The notes under the pieces were generated by a model. It was not told the origin of the DNA, did not search any database, and saw nothing but the letters and a program-made list of their open reading frames with translations. Positions 20,979-32,700 of a stretch of DNA of 57,029 nt are shown piece by piece. Location of the stretch: positions 1 to 57,029 of IMG/VR virus record IMGVR_UViG_3300005528_000068; one strand, written 5' to 3'. This DNA is from a virus. Position numbers and translations under genes: made by a program. Position 1 is the first letter of the stretch. Each line of letters opens with the position of its first letter.

Positions 20979-23900
20979 TTAAGCTCTTGTGTAGGTTATT
21001 CTTATTTGTAATAATTCTGCTATTGCTGCTAATGTATCACCACCAGCACCACCTTGTCTTTCCGCTCTAAATTGTACATAGTTACCTGCAGCTGGTGTTC
21101 CCCCAATTGTAATAGCTGGTGTTGCTGCTGATATATTTACTATATCGTTTCCCTGATTAGCATCTGTTACAGTTTGTACAGTACCAAATGCTTGATCCAA
21201 AGCTTGGTTGTCAGCAAATGCTCTAGCTGATAACCCCCAAACAACACTATTTGTTGATGCTACACCTGCCACCCAATAGAACACAGCTGTTATAGTGCCT
21301 CCATTATAATCTGAAGGCATAGCTAATGCCCAGTTACAATACGATGTAACAACATCTGCAAATCCTACATAATAAAAGTTAACGTCATTTGTTATTGTTT
21401 CACTTTGTATTGGAGAGTTAGCACCCGATGTTATTGAAGGCCAGCTACCAGCTGCTGTTAATATAATTTGACCTGTTGGTGATATACCTGATGTACCACT
21501 AGTACCACTTGTTCCATTACTTCCTACAATACCATCTACACCACTTGTACCAGAAGTTCCAGAAGAGCCAGAAGAACCGTTAGATCCTATAACACCATTC
21601 ACACCGCTGGTTCCACTTGTTCCGCTTGTACCATTAGTTCCAAGAAAAGAACCATCTACACCACTAGATCCACTACTACCAGATGTTCCAGATGTACCAT
21701 TGGTACCATTTGCTCCGTTTATTCCACTAGTGCCACTGGTGCCAGATGTACCATTAGTGCCCTGTATACCACTTGTACCACTCGTACCACTTGTGCCAGT
21801 TGTACCAGAAGTTCCATTGGTTCCGTTTACACCATTAATGCCACTAGAACCGCTAGTGCCAGATGTACCAGTTGTACCACTAGTTCCTGATGTACCGTTA
21901 GTTCCATTTATGCCAGAGCTTCCACTTGTACCAGACGTACCAGTTGTTCCACTTGTCCCACTGGTACCATTCGTACCATTAATACCACTTGTCCCACTGG
22001 TTCCGTTAGTTCCTGCAACACCATCTGTACCACTGGTCCCACTAGTACCACTAGTACCATTGGTGCCATTCACAGAAACACCACTTGTACCTGAGGTACC
22101 TGTTGTGCCACTAGTGCCACTAGTTCCATTTGTACCATTTACTCCATTCTGACCAGAAGTTCCACTTGTACCTGTGGTACCAGATGTACCGTTGGTACCG
22201 TTAACACCACTTGTTCCACTTGTTCCAGTGGTACCTGAAGTGCCATTGGTTCCATTTATACCAGACGATCCGCTGGTTCCACTAGTACCGTTTGTACCAT
22301 TAACACCATTTATACCAGATGATCCAGAGCTGCCTGATGTGCCAGAGGTTCCTGTAGTTCCTGAAGTACCAGTGGTGCCTGAGGTTCCGTTTGTACCATT
22401 GATTCCTGATGTACCACTAGTTCCATTAGTACCGTTAATACCAGACGTACCACTAGTTCCTGTTGTGCCGCTAGTTCCTGTTGTTCCACTAGAACCACTG
22501 CTTCCTGAAGTACCGTTTGTTCCATCCACCCCACTAGTTCCAGACGTACCATTGGTTCCGTTAATTCCACTAGAACCACTACTTCCACTGGTTCCTGATG
22601 TACCTGTGGTTCCTGAAGAGCCCGATGTACCTGTAGTACCTGAGGTACCATTAGTGCCATTTATTCCATCAGTACCACTTGATCCACTACTACCAGAGCT
22701 ACCAGATGTCCCAGAACTACCATCAGTACCGCTAGTTCCACTGGTACCTGTAGTACCAGAACTACCACTAGTACCAGATGTACCTCCAGTGCCCCCCACT
22801 CCTGAAGTTTTATAATATGTATTACCAGAAGAGTCTACAACAACAACTCTTGTTTGTAGCTCATCGTTTGTAATACCACTAATCTTAAGTGTATTGGTAT
22901 CTGTGAGAGCAGAAGCAGTTATGTTAGATGCATTGAATATATCATTACCTCCTAGTCCAAGATCACCAGACATTTGTCTGGTTCCATCTACAAGGAGATA
23001 TTGAATGTGGTCATCAGCAGCTAAACCCAAAAGGTTTCCATGTACAGCTGTAGCAGATACACCACTAGCTTTGAAACCAATCACTGGGCGAATATCCTCA
23101 ATCTGTACAATATTTGTGTCTCCCTGCTGAATATATATGGATGCAATGGGAACTACACCATCTGTAAAATATGTAGGAGGTGTAGGCAAATCAGCACCTT
23201 CCGCTGCTACAAGTGTAGAATATTCAGCTTGTCCAAGTACAAGGAAGTATTTTTCATTAGCTCCCTGACCTACAACATACAGTGTATGTTTAGTATAATA
23301 CAATGCTGTCAGGGAAGCAAGCGTTCCTGTACCATTATCGTATTGTGTATTATTAACTGTGTTCGTAGAACTTATAGTCCAACCAGTTCCACCATCTCTA
23401 TAATACTGATTAAATGTAATTGCTGTTCCACCTGAAGGAAGGAAGTTGTTTTCAGAGAAATAATAATTACCTGAACCAACATCTAGTCTGAATGGTGTAA
23501 CATTCTCTGCTACAGAAGATCCTGAAACATATACAGATCCAAGGGCATTTCTATTGAATGTAGAAAGCTTATTAGACATGTGATCTGCTTGGTAAGGAGA
23601 GTCATCTATGAGCTCAATTGTAGTGGAATTTGTCACCACTCTACCAAGGATAATATTTGTCAAGCTGCTTGGTGGTGTACCAGAAGCAGACAATATAGCA
23701 CTGTCGTTAATGTATATATAATTGTCTGTATTTGCAGATAGTGTTAGGTTGGTATTTGTCCAATCTATTCTTTTATATATATCTGGAGAAATTGAATCTT
23801 CCAGATAACCATATCCTGCATCTACTAGTATTTGTAGTCCACTTACAACAGTGATATTACCTCCATCCATAAGTCCCATAGGACTACCGTTGAATATGAG

Positions 23901-26402
23901 TGTTGATGCATCTGTATGTGTTCCATCTTGAAATGTTACAGATAGTTTTCTTGTAATATCATTCTCACCATCTGTATCATCCAAGAAGTTCCAGAAGAAA
24001 TTATTACTTTGATTATTTATCTTAGTATGATCAGACACACCCTGGAATCTGCCTATACATAATGTGTCTTGTACATCAATGTCATAAGTGCTGGAATTAT
24101 GAATCATGCTACCTACAACCTTAAAAGAACATGGATTGCCCACATTCAATACTTGTATACCATAATCCCAATCAGGAATATCTAGTCCAGCTGTCTCTAG
24201 ATCAGCACCATCTTGCAGCTGAATACACACAGAACCTGTAGCTCCTTCTCCTGCAAAGGAACAAGTGTACATAGATAGTTCAGCACCTGATCCTGAAGCA
24301 TATGTACCAATGGCAGCACCTGCTCCAACAGGAAACAGATAGTAGTTCTCTAGGTTGGCTGTAGCAAAAAATCCATTTGTAGCCTCCACCTTAACACCAT
24401 AACTGAACACCTCATTCATGTCCAGATATTCACCAAAGAACACTGTGTCTTGTGTAGAAGATTTAATCCATACACCAGTGTCACAATTGTAGAATGACAC
24501 CTTGTGCGCTTGAGCAAAGTCACCAATATCATCACAATATATAGCAGCATATCCAGCAGGAGCATTTGCCAAACTCAAAAACGAAACCTCGTTATTCTGA
24601 CCTATCCTGATAAGATGTTGTGTAGCAGAATTAGGGAATATCTGTGTTGTCTGAATGTTACTACCAACAATACTTACGTATGGTTTGGATGTTAGATCAA
24701 TCTCATCTTCAAAAAACTGACCAGGACCCACCTGTACAACAAACCTATTACTTGCACTTGATCCAGTGATCCAGTCAACAGCAGCTTTAATTGATGTGAA
24801 GTCAGCACCCTTTGTTCCCACCGTGATCACCCTAGGATCTGTATTCACCTCATACAGAGGAGCAGGGATGGGAATTTCTGTTTTAAGGAATGAATCTGTA
24901 CCTTCTATATGACCAGTTGCTGTAGGATGTTGTACAACAACGTCTTTTGTATTGTTTTCAAAGTTGAGGGCAGATCCAAATATACTTGGAGCTGATCCCA
25001 CATTAGGAGCATAAATTGCTGTTGCCCATCTCTGGAAGTTTACAGCTGTAAGACGTAGAGAACCACCGTTCTCAACCCAGAAACCTGTACCAGCAGGAGC
25101 ACCTACTGCTTTTGTAAGTAAACATCCGTTTACAATAAATGTACAACCTGGCTGATCTGCCAAAGCAAATATCAATCCTGCAGTGGTAACAACGCCACCA
25201 TTGGTGGAAGTTACGTTTCTCAACTGCATCCTACCAATACCACCACCGCTATTCGTTACATGGAAACCTACAGTGAATGGATAACCGCCATATTTAACGT
25301 TGGAACATTGTAATATACAGTTACCACCAGGTACACCGATCACCTTTGCGTGGGTGTAGTTAGCACCAAATCTTACGTTCTCTACGTAAGCAATTGCATT
25401 TGTCTGAGGAGTGGTTGGGGAAGAATATACAACAGCAGCTGCACCAGTTCCTGTTGATCCTTGTATCTGCACATCAATCACAAGAGACTGATCCGCCATT
25501 ACAAACACAGGATTATTCGGATTACTTGCTTGGATAACAGTGGTAGTGTGACTTTCACCTTTAACACTAATCCAAGACTTCATTGTAATAGTATTCTCTA
25601 TATAGAGTCCAGGATATACCTTAACTGTCCAAGGACTACTTGCTGTAGCTGTAGTGATACTATTAACTGCAGCTTCTACAGAATTAAAGTCAACACCTAT
25701 ACTTCCAGGTAGACCAACAGTTACATAGTTCATTGGGTCCGAACCAGCCCCATCTGTACCAGATGTTCCACTAGATCCAGAGGAACCATTTGATCCTATA
25801 ATACCATCTACGCCACTAGTACCTGATGTACCATTGCTACCATTAGTGCCATTAAGTCCACTAGTACCACTTGTCCCTGAAGTGCCAGAGGTTCCTCTAG
25901 TTCCAGAAGAACCAGATGTTCCAGACGTACCATGTGTTCCAGGAGCACCACTTGATCCACTAGTACCAGATGTACCTGTGGTACCAGACGTACCTCTAGT
26001 TCCACTACTACCACTAGAGCCAGAGGTACCACTTGTAGCAATAGGAATATTACCAAGTGTACCATCTCCCCTGACAAATTGAGAAGCTGTGCCTCCAGTT
26101 GTTCTGAAAGCAGCAGACTCAATTGTTCCCGTTAGTTTAAACAAATATCCACTACTATTAATAGTAGTGTTTTCAATTAAACTTCCTCCCAACTTTACAG
26201 GCTGAGAAGGGAGCTGAACTATACCGTTATCAAATACGTATATTAATCCTGATGATTGGAAAGCTGCATCTATCTTCTCAAGAGCAGTTTCCAGATTATC
26301 ATTGGTGTTGATACCTGTATAAACTAGATTAGCACCTTCGTAAAATACGCAGGTGCTATTCAGTATAACTGGACAGGGGGTAGCTCCACAATTAACGTTC
26401 AT
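20979..26402 (-). CDS. Giant module-B adhesin with collagen-like repeats and twin beta-helices
   Basis: The 1807-residue protein starts with the family B module (residues 1-50; C-x-x-x-P-C-P-V-I-L) and the 'GGSLIENTTINSSGY' stretch. A first collagen-like G-x-y block follows at about 121-219. Then come two parallel beta-helix domains, each opened by a copy of a pectate-lyase-like start (N-Y-V-T-V-G...DFNSVEAAV and R-V-I-T-V-G...DFTSIKAAV). Next are a jelly-roll-like region and a second collagen-like block at about 1201-1641 (Gly in every third position, with Thr, Ser and Asn). A C-terminal globular domain of about 165 residues ends the protein. There is no signal peptide. It fits a long flexible host-recognition or glycan-cleaving fibre. 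The N-G-T and G-T-S triplets are dense potential O-glycosylation sites. Confidence 0.82.
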   Translation of the reverse strand: MNVNCGATPCPVILNSTCVFYEGANLVYTGINTNDNLETALEKIDAAFQSSGLIYVFDNGIVQLPSQPVKLGGSLIENTTINSSGYLFKLTGTIESAAFRTTGGTASQFVRGDGTLGNIPIATSGTSGSSGSSGTRGTSGTTGTSGTSGSSGAPGTHGTSGTSGSSGTRGTSGTSGTSGTSGLNGTNGSNGTSGTSGVDGIIGSNGSSGSSGTSGTDGAGSDPMNYVTVGLPGSIGVDFNSVEAAVNSITTATASSPWTVKVYPGLYIENTITMKSWISVKGESHTTTVIQASNPNNPVFVMADQSLVIDVQIQGSTGTGAAAVVYSSPTTPQTNAIAYVENVRFGANYTHAKVIGVPGGNCILQCSNVKYGGYPFTVGFHVTNSGGGIGRMQLRNVTSTNGGVVTTAGLIFALADQPGCTFIVNGCLLTKAVGAPAGTGFWVENGGSLRLTAVNFQRWATAIYAPNVGSAPSIFGSALNFENNTKDVVVQHPTATGHIEGTDSFLKTEIPIPAPLYEVNTDPRVITVGTKGADFTSIKAAVDWITGSSASNRFVVQVGPGQFFEDEIDLTSKPYVSIVGSNIQTTQIFPNSATQHLIRIGQNNEVSFLSLANAPAGYAAIYCDDIGDFAQAHKVSFYNCDTGVWIKSSTQDTVFFGEYLDMNEVFSYGVKVEATNGFFATANLENYYLFPVGAGAAIGTYASGSGAELSMYTCSFAGEGATGSVCIQLQDGADLETAGLDIPDWDYGIQVLNVGNPCSFKVVGSMIHNSSTYDIDVQDTLCIGRFQGVSDHTKINNQSNNFFWNFLDDTDGENDITRKLSVTFQDGTHTDASTLIFNGSPMGLMDGGNITVVSGLQILVDAGYGYLEDSISPDIYKRIDWTNTNLTLSANTDNYIYINDSAILSASGTPPSSLTNIILGRVVTNSTTIELIDDSPYQADHMSNKLSTFNRNALGSVYVSGSSVAENVTPFRLDVGSGNYYFSENNFLPSGGTAITFNQYYRDGGTGWTISSTNTVNNTQYDNGTGTLASLTALYYTKHTLYVVGQGANEKYFLVLGQAEYSTLVAAEGADLPTPPTYFTDGVVPIASIYIQQGDTNIVQIEDIRPVIGFKASGVSATAVHGNLLGLAADDHIQYLLVDGTRQMSGDLGLGGNDIFNASNITASALTDTNTLKISGITNDELQTRVVVVDSSGNTYYKTSGVGGTGGTSGTSGSSGTTGTSGTSGTDGSSGTSGSSGSSGSSGTDGINGTNGTSGTTGTSGSSGTTGTSGTSGSSGSSGINGTNGTSGTSGVDGTNGTSGSSGSSGTTGTSGTTGTSGTSGINGTNGTSGTSGINGTNGTSGTTGTSGTTGTSGTSGSSGSSGINGVNGTNGTSGTSGSSGINGTNGTSGTTGTSGTSGVNGTNGTSGTTGTSGTSGQNGVNGTNGTSGTSGTTGTSGTSGVSVNGTNGTSGTSGTSGTDGVAGTNGTSGTSGINGTNGTSGTSGTTGTSGTSGSSGINGTNGTSGTSGTTGTSGTSGSSGINGVNGTNGTSGTTGTSGTSGTSGIQGTNGTSGTSGTSGINGANGTNGTSGTSGSSGSSGVDGSFLGTNGTSGTSGTSGVNGVIGSNGSSGSSGTSGTSGVDGIVGSNGTSGTSGTSGISPTGQIILTAAGSWPSITSGANSPIQSETITNDVNFYYVGFADVVTSYCNWALAMPSDYNGGTITAVFYWVAGVASTNSVVWGLSARAFADNQALDQAFGTVQTVTDANQGNDIVNISAATPAITIGGTPAAGNYVQFRAERQGGAGGDTLAAIAELLQIRITYTRA
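21480..22810 (-). repeat. Collagen-like Gly-Thr-Ser coding repeat (long block)
   Basis: About 440 codons on the minus strand follow a strict G-x-y pattern, mostly GTS, GSS, GTT, GTN and GIN, with rare V, D or Q. At DNA level the block is a degenerate nine-base repeat whose synonymous codons vary. It should be prone to recombination with the block at 25745-26040 and with related phages. On the plus strand it mimics V-P-L repeats, which are not genes. Confidence 0.9.
25745..26040 (-). repeat. Collagen-like Gly-Thr-Ser coding repeat (short block)
   Basis: About 98 codons of G-x-y triplets, near the N-terminus of the 1807-residue adhesin, have the same composition as the longer block. The two blocks are in direct orientation about 3 kb apart and flank the beta-helix domains. 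Recombination between them would delete those domains in frame. Confidence 0.85.
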
Positions 26403-26412
26403 CTATATATTA

Positions 26413-26640
26413 TTATAAAGGAGAAGTGGTGGTAGTTGTTGTTGTGCTGGTACTACTACTTGTACTAGTAGTGGTAGTTGTAGGAGGCACACAGGCACAG
26501 CTATCATTTATTTTCTTGAGAATATCTTCTAAAGTGTCTCCAGGGGATACATCTAGATTTTCCAGATATTCGCCATCATAAATGACGCAAACTGAATTAA
26601 TGTTTGTTGCACAAGTTGGGCAAATTACAGCGACACGCAT
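26413..26640 (-). CDS. Module-B stub with Thr/Ser tail (75 aa)
   Basis: Residues 1-50 are a divergent family B module (C-x-x-C near residue 10, 'SVCVIYDGEYLENLDV', helix 'LEDILKKINDSCAC'). After VPP the protein continues as about 19 Thr and Ser residues and ends SPL. There is no further domain. It is the B-family counterpart of the module-A stub at 6344 and module-C stub at 8202. It is the first gene of the adhesin operon, with the -7 box of a promoter ending five bases before its ATG, and it is followed after ten bases by the giant module-B adhesin. Confidence 0.8.
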   Translation of the reverse strand: MRVAVICPTCATNINSVCVIYDGEYLENLDVSPGDTLEDILKKINDSCACVPPTTTTTSTSSSTSTTTTTTTSPL

Positions 26641-26645
26641 GGTTG

Positions 26646-26676
26646 CAAATTTAATTGTTTCTAAATGATTTACAAT
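26646..26676 (-). promoter_or_regulatory. Promoter for module-B operon (ATTG-N19-TAAATTTG)
   Basis: On the minus strand TAAATTTG (26653-26646) is preceded by ATTG with a 19-base spacer. Just upstream, TATAACTC matches TATAGCTC in the promoter at 9703. The ATG at 26640 is five bases from the box, so the mRNA is expected to be leaderless. Confidence 0.68.
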
Positions 26677-26709
26677 GAGTTATATAAAATTTTGGACATA
26701 ATATAGCTA

Positions 26710-29700
26710 TTAACGTCTGTTTTCTTTCTGTATGGTTACATCAAATTCTTTAGCAAAATCTTCATTGAATATAGCAAGATAGGTTACCAAAGACTTAGTT
26801 ACAGGAGCCACCTTCATAAGATTTTTAATTGGTTGAGCTTTCTTTCTAACATCCTCTATAGATGTTTGAGGATCTAAATCCATACCTGTAGTTTCCATGG
26901 CAAAGTGTTTAGTGAACCTACCAATGTCCTCAGCAAGACCTAGTGCTGGAAAAACTCCACCACTTAAGGTTCCAGATATCCCACTTGGGGTGTAGAAGAA
27001 TAGAAGTTCATCAGCAAACTTACTAAACACCTTTTGAGAATATCTGTGGAAGTTTTTAGTTGCTTTATCCTCATCATCGTCAGGAGCTACAAATCCTAGA
27101 GAAAGCAATACTCCCATTAGAGAAACTAGTATAGCAAGTTCCTTCACCTGATTCCTAAGATTGGTTCTAATAAGATCAATGAAGTCTTCTCTGGATATAT
27201 TTAATGTTTCTCCAGTTTCACGTTCATATTTTTCTCTAAACTCTTCAAACATCTGATCAAGTCTTTCCAAACCAGCATCATTTAGATAAAGTATATTTTT
27301 TAGATTGGCTGCACCTGTAATTATACCATCACCTAACACATGGGTTAGAAGCCTAATTCTACCAATATCATATTTCTGACCTTCAATAAATCCATCGTCT
27401 GTAACCCTTACAGAGAAATCATCCACCACCTTTCTAAACTCTCCAAACCTTGTATCAATAAGCTTAGGAATCCAGTTTTTGAACACCATCATGGACTTTG
27501 TCCATACAGACATTGACATTCTATTGATATTCTCTTTGGTCATTGAACCTGTAGCATTTGCTGCTATACGTCTAGACAGGTTTGTTAGACGTTGAAGTTC
27601 TTCTATATTATTTAAATTAAGTCCAGGTATTTCAAGTTTTCCATCAACAAGTTTCTTTGTCTTATCTATAGACTTTGTTCTTTTGAGTTCATTTATTTCA
27701 TTTTCAATATCATCTTTTACAGCATTGTAACTTGCTGCTGAGTCATACCTGCCTTTATACTTATTTCTTACATGCTCCCTGATATTTACAATCTGACCAT
27801 TTACCACCATGGAGTTTTGCAACAAGGTTAGGAATACAGACTTTTCAATCAGTATTTCAGGCTGTCTCATAAAGAACATCAATGTATCGCTTAGATTTCC
27901 CTGAGTGAGTTTTGACATACCTGCTTGTTTGTACATTTTATAAGAAGGATCATCCTTCAAAGGCATAAATGTATTGATGAGTTGTACAAACATTTCTTTG
28001 TCCTCATTACTATCAAATCTCTGAAATGTAAGTTTTGCCTCATTTTTGGCAAACTCCCTAGCTTTAAAATAGTTACCTGCTTGGGTACTTAACTGAATGT
28101 TTCCACCAAACATGTTCACAGCTCCAGATATAAAATCAAATCCCAAGGTTTTTAGTTGGAACGCCCTATTAGCAGCATCTATTGTTTTGATTAATGAACT
28201 TGGTTTAGGATCTTCGTCTTTTTTCCAAACTTCTCTTCCAGCCACCTTGTTAACACCATCTTTAACAAAGTTTAAGACCTTTCCAATATTAAATGGTAAA
28301 TCAGAATCATCAATTACATATTTCTGATCATACAACATTACTCTCAGGAAATCATCGTATATTTTTGTATTACGTTCATTACCCTCAATTTCTTTAGGTT
28401 TTCCGTTTTCATAAACAACGTTACCAAGTCTGTCAGTGTTAAGATGACTCTTGAATTCTTCAATTGTTTTAACAAGTTTAAGCTGACCCTCAACATCTGT
28501 TAAGTATTTGTACTTATTAACTTGTTGAATATACAATATAAGATTCTTAAACAAATCTTCACTTACATCAGAATAATCATTCACCCCATCCTTAAATGTA
28601 AAGTCTTTTGTATAGTATTTAGGAATACTATTCTCAAGGGCACCAGTAATTTCATTAAATTCCCCATATCCTGTATCATCAGGATTGAGTTGTATACTCT
28701 TATAAAAATTGTCCATAACAGACAATCTATTATCCCAAACTAGCTCTTCAGCCATAGACTTCCTTACAAAAGGAAGGAATATCTTTGACATCTGATTACT
28801 TATGTATCCAGTATCTTCAGCCTTCTTGTTAAACTTTACAATAAAGTTATAAAGCTCCATCAATTCAGGATCTTTCTGAAGATTTTTATATTCTTCAGAA
28901 TACCATTTTGCAAGAGGGTGTCTTTTTATGATATGGTTTTTCCATCCATCAAAGTCAATCCTATCTATATCCCACTTACGCTTAGCCTCTTCTATAAGCC
29001 TTTCTTTTGTAGCCTTTTCTTCTTCTGGCGTACCTGCATATCTGTTTCCTTGTATCTTCTTTATCTGATCTTTTAGTTTTTCTTCAGCTTCTTTCTTATA
29101 TGCTTCTACATCAATGTTTTGTAAAATCCAATTCTTATCTCCACCATCTTCAGCTTTTTTATCCACTTCACTAAAGAATTCTTTTTTGTATTTATATATC
29201 AGTTTGTTTACAATCTTACCCTTGTCATCTTTCTGATACACTTGTTGAACAAGTTTTCTAAGATCTCCTCCTCTTTTAGCAAGCTTCTCCCTAATAGACA
29301 TAAGTTGCTCCACTTCACTTAAAGCATCCTTGGTAGCTAAACTTTGAGCATTATTTACAAGTTTTGTAAGAATCTCTACAGACCTAAGTGATATATCTGC
29401 AGCACCTCTAAACATAGAGGCCAATCCCTTTAACACCTTTTCTGCTTTAAGAAGTCCAAATACTAAGTTTCTTTCACCAATATGTTTATCAGCAAAATCA
29501 AGAGTTGCTTTTTTTATAGCTTCTCTAGAATCATAGATAGCATCAGATTCTTCTCTTAGTTTTCTTAAAACTTCTTTTCTTTGAGCAACGTCAGCTTTCT
29601 CTTCCTCTGTAGTGACTTCAGCTTCCATTTGAGGAGTGTATACAAGTGTTCCTATTTTTCTACCAATATTCACAAATATATCAGAAAGCTTGATATAGTT

Positions 29701-32700
29701 ATTCATGTCATCTGCAAAATCAGATAATTCAGCATTCTTAGAATCACTAGATCTAGCAGGCCTATTTTTGTAAATAGCATTGTAATCATCGAGGATTCTA
29801 TCACCCTCTTTTCTCATCACCTCAATCACATCAATAAGAGGAGCAATATTCATTGTTGTTTGAGCCAAACGAATTGCTTTTCTAAGTGTGTTCAAACGCT
29901 CTATCTTAAACTCACGCTCTTCTTCATCCCCTACCTTCTCTTTACCAATCTGAGCAAGAAGACCGTTCATCTTTCTAAGAATCTCATCCAATGCTTCAAA
30001 TCCTGTGGATTCTGTTTCTTCAGATATAGGAACTAGCCTCAGGTCTTCAATCTTGCTAACATCCACTGAACCAATAGCTATACCTCCAAGGTATGAGCCA
30101 GACTTAGGATCTCTGGGATTTTTGAGTTTAAACTCCATAGCTATTGGAATAGCTCTTGTCATTCCAAACTCTTTAATACCATAGTTCTCACGAAGCATCT
30201 TCTTGTATGTACCAAGCTGAATGTTGAATGCTCCCTGCTTAAACCAGGCAACATCGTCTCCCTTAATATGCATAAACTTCCAGTCAAGGATGTGTGCTTT
30301 ACCAGAAGGTTCAATAGCAAGAAAGTCTATCGTACCAGCTTCTTTATTTTTCTTGTCATAAACAATCACCTCAGAAAGAACAATTGTTTTAGGATCAAGT
30401 GTTTTCAGAAGATCTGTAAAATACGTTTCGAGCTTGTCATACATTTCCTCAGATAGGTTACTAAACTTAGTAGGTCTTGGTCCAGGAGAAGCTCTTCTTG
30501 TTCCATCCTTGTGAAAATATCTACCATGTATTTCTTCTAAGTCTTTGTGACCTTGTATACCAAGATCTCTCTTTAGCTCATTAAACTTCTTCTCTTCAGG
30601 AGTGAATTGTTTGTCACCAAACTTACGCTTATACCAAGCCTTCACCCTATCTGTAACCCTCTTCTTAATTGTTTCAAAGGTACCATCTGGTTTCTTTCTT
30701 CTGTAATAGTTACGTGCTTCTTCTGAATCAAGTAATACAGGTTCCACCTTAGTCTCATCTTCTACCACCTTTTCAATTTCATCCTGTGTAGCAAGAATCT
30801 TTTCTTGTATAGTTTTCTGATTATCAGAGAGTTGAAACATTACACCACCTTCTGTTATATCAGCAACTGTACCTATCTCACCAGCAACAATCTGAGCAGC
30901 AGCTTCTTCAAATAGAGAGATGTTAGATTTCCTATATATTCCTCTAATCCAATCAAGGATAGTGTTCCACCAGTTCCTTACAATAGATTGATTTATTTCT
31001 TCTCTGAGCTCTGGGTATTGTTCAATATTTTCGTTCTTGTTAATAATCACCTCAGTTATAAGCTTATCGACAGCTTCTTTCTTAATCTTACGGATATCTG
31101 GTTTACCGTTAGGAAGTTGATAGTTCTTATTGTTCTTATACTTATCAAGTGTTTCTTTATAGATTTTAAACCTATCAATCTTGCTTATCATTTCTGTGAC
31201 AAGCTTAGGATTGGTTTGCTCTAATATAGCTGTAGCAATATGCACAGTTTCTTCCGTAAGAGCTACACCCTCTTTTCCTTCAGCTAATGCAATTATGCCT
31301 CTGGTAAGATCTGCCAAACCATTAACCCCTCTAGTATCCATATCTGGATTACCTTTAGCATAGTCTGCAAGTTCCTGAATATCAATACCCATTTTCCTAG
31401 CAGCCTCTTTCACCTTATTTAAGGTTTCTGCAGAAGCTCTAGAGGCAGGCACTTCTTCTGTTTGTAAATATTTAAATTCACCACCAGTTTGGTAGATTCT
31501 CCTAGGTTTACTTAACCTATAATCTTCCTGATCTTTTTCTCTTTGAAATAATCTTTCTGCATTTCCTATTGGACTAAGTGTAAGTTTTCCAAAAAATATA
31601 TCAGAGAAAGATTTGAATACAGAATTATCTGATTTTGCTAAACCATCCTTATAAACAAAAAAGTCTACAGCCATATGGTTCTTAGAAGTTTTTTTCACAA
31701 TATTACCATTCTCATCTAAGACGTCGTAACTTGTAACCCAACCATTACCTCTTAAATGATCTCTGTCGTAAACTTTTATAGTATATCCTTTTGCTGGAAT
31801 AATATATGCATATGTAGTGTAATCTTTTTGCTTATTACTCCATCCAAAATGATAATGCACAGCATTTAGTTTATCTAATTCCTCCTCAAGATCATTAAAT
31901 TCTTGTACAGAATTTACAGCAAAATCAACATCGTGGATTGGTTCTTCTGAACTTCTATATATATCTTCTCCTTGTCCAGCAATTGCTATAGACCCTGTAA
32001 GTTTTGCTCCTTTACCTGTAAAAAACTCTATTATAGTTTTAGCTAAAGGATTACCGTTTAATGCTTTTTTATAATCAAGCTTTGGTGTATTTGTTGTAAG
32101 TTTGCCAATATATTCAGTATTTCCACTAAGAACATTTATCGCAATATGATCAGCAAGTTTCTCATTATATTGCATTGCTGCAACAAGATTTGAATTAGTA
32201 AACATGCTGTCAATAAATTTTTCAATAGCATCTAACATTTTTTCTAGCAATGATTTATCTAAACCACTTGCTTTATAATTCCTCACAAGAGATTTTGCAA
32301 TAAGTTTACCAATTGCTTCAAGCTTTACTTGCTTCTCATTATTATAAATTGGCATATATGTTTTTTCAATATCACTATACTCATGCCAATTTTTTATTTC
32401 AAAAAGTAATTCTTTAATCATTGAATTATTCTCACCCATCAAGGCAACTATCATGTGACCAGCTTCTTCTGGAACAGTTTCTTCGTTTCTATTTTTAGTT
32501 ACCCAAATCAGCTTATTTAAAATATCTGTAGCACCAAGAGCATCTACACCAAGTCTAGATTTAAGTTCATCAAATTCTTTTGACCTAACTCCAAATTGCT
32601 TTAAAAATTTTAGAAGAAAGTCATCCAACTCTTGTATTGCAGGTTCTATTATTTCTTTGGAGTTTAATTGAAAAAGAAGATCTTCTCCTTTTGTAACTAT

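Noticed and set aside
21480-22810. Dense repeats resembling a CRISPR or other tandem array
   Set aside because: Unit length is three codons with synonymous variation and no spacers; it is a protein-coding collagen-like repeat.
21700-22815. Plus-strand open frames with V-P-L-V-P repeats
   Set aside because: They are the antisense of the Gly-Thr-Ser codons of the 1807-residue adhesin; composition and periodicity are explained by that gene.
2591-26640. Diversity-generating retroelement acting on the adhesins
   Set aside because: No reverse transcriptase or template/variable repeat pair is visible in the window.
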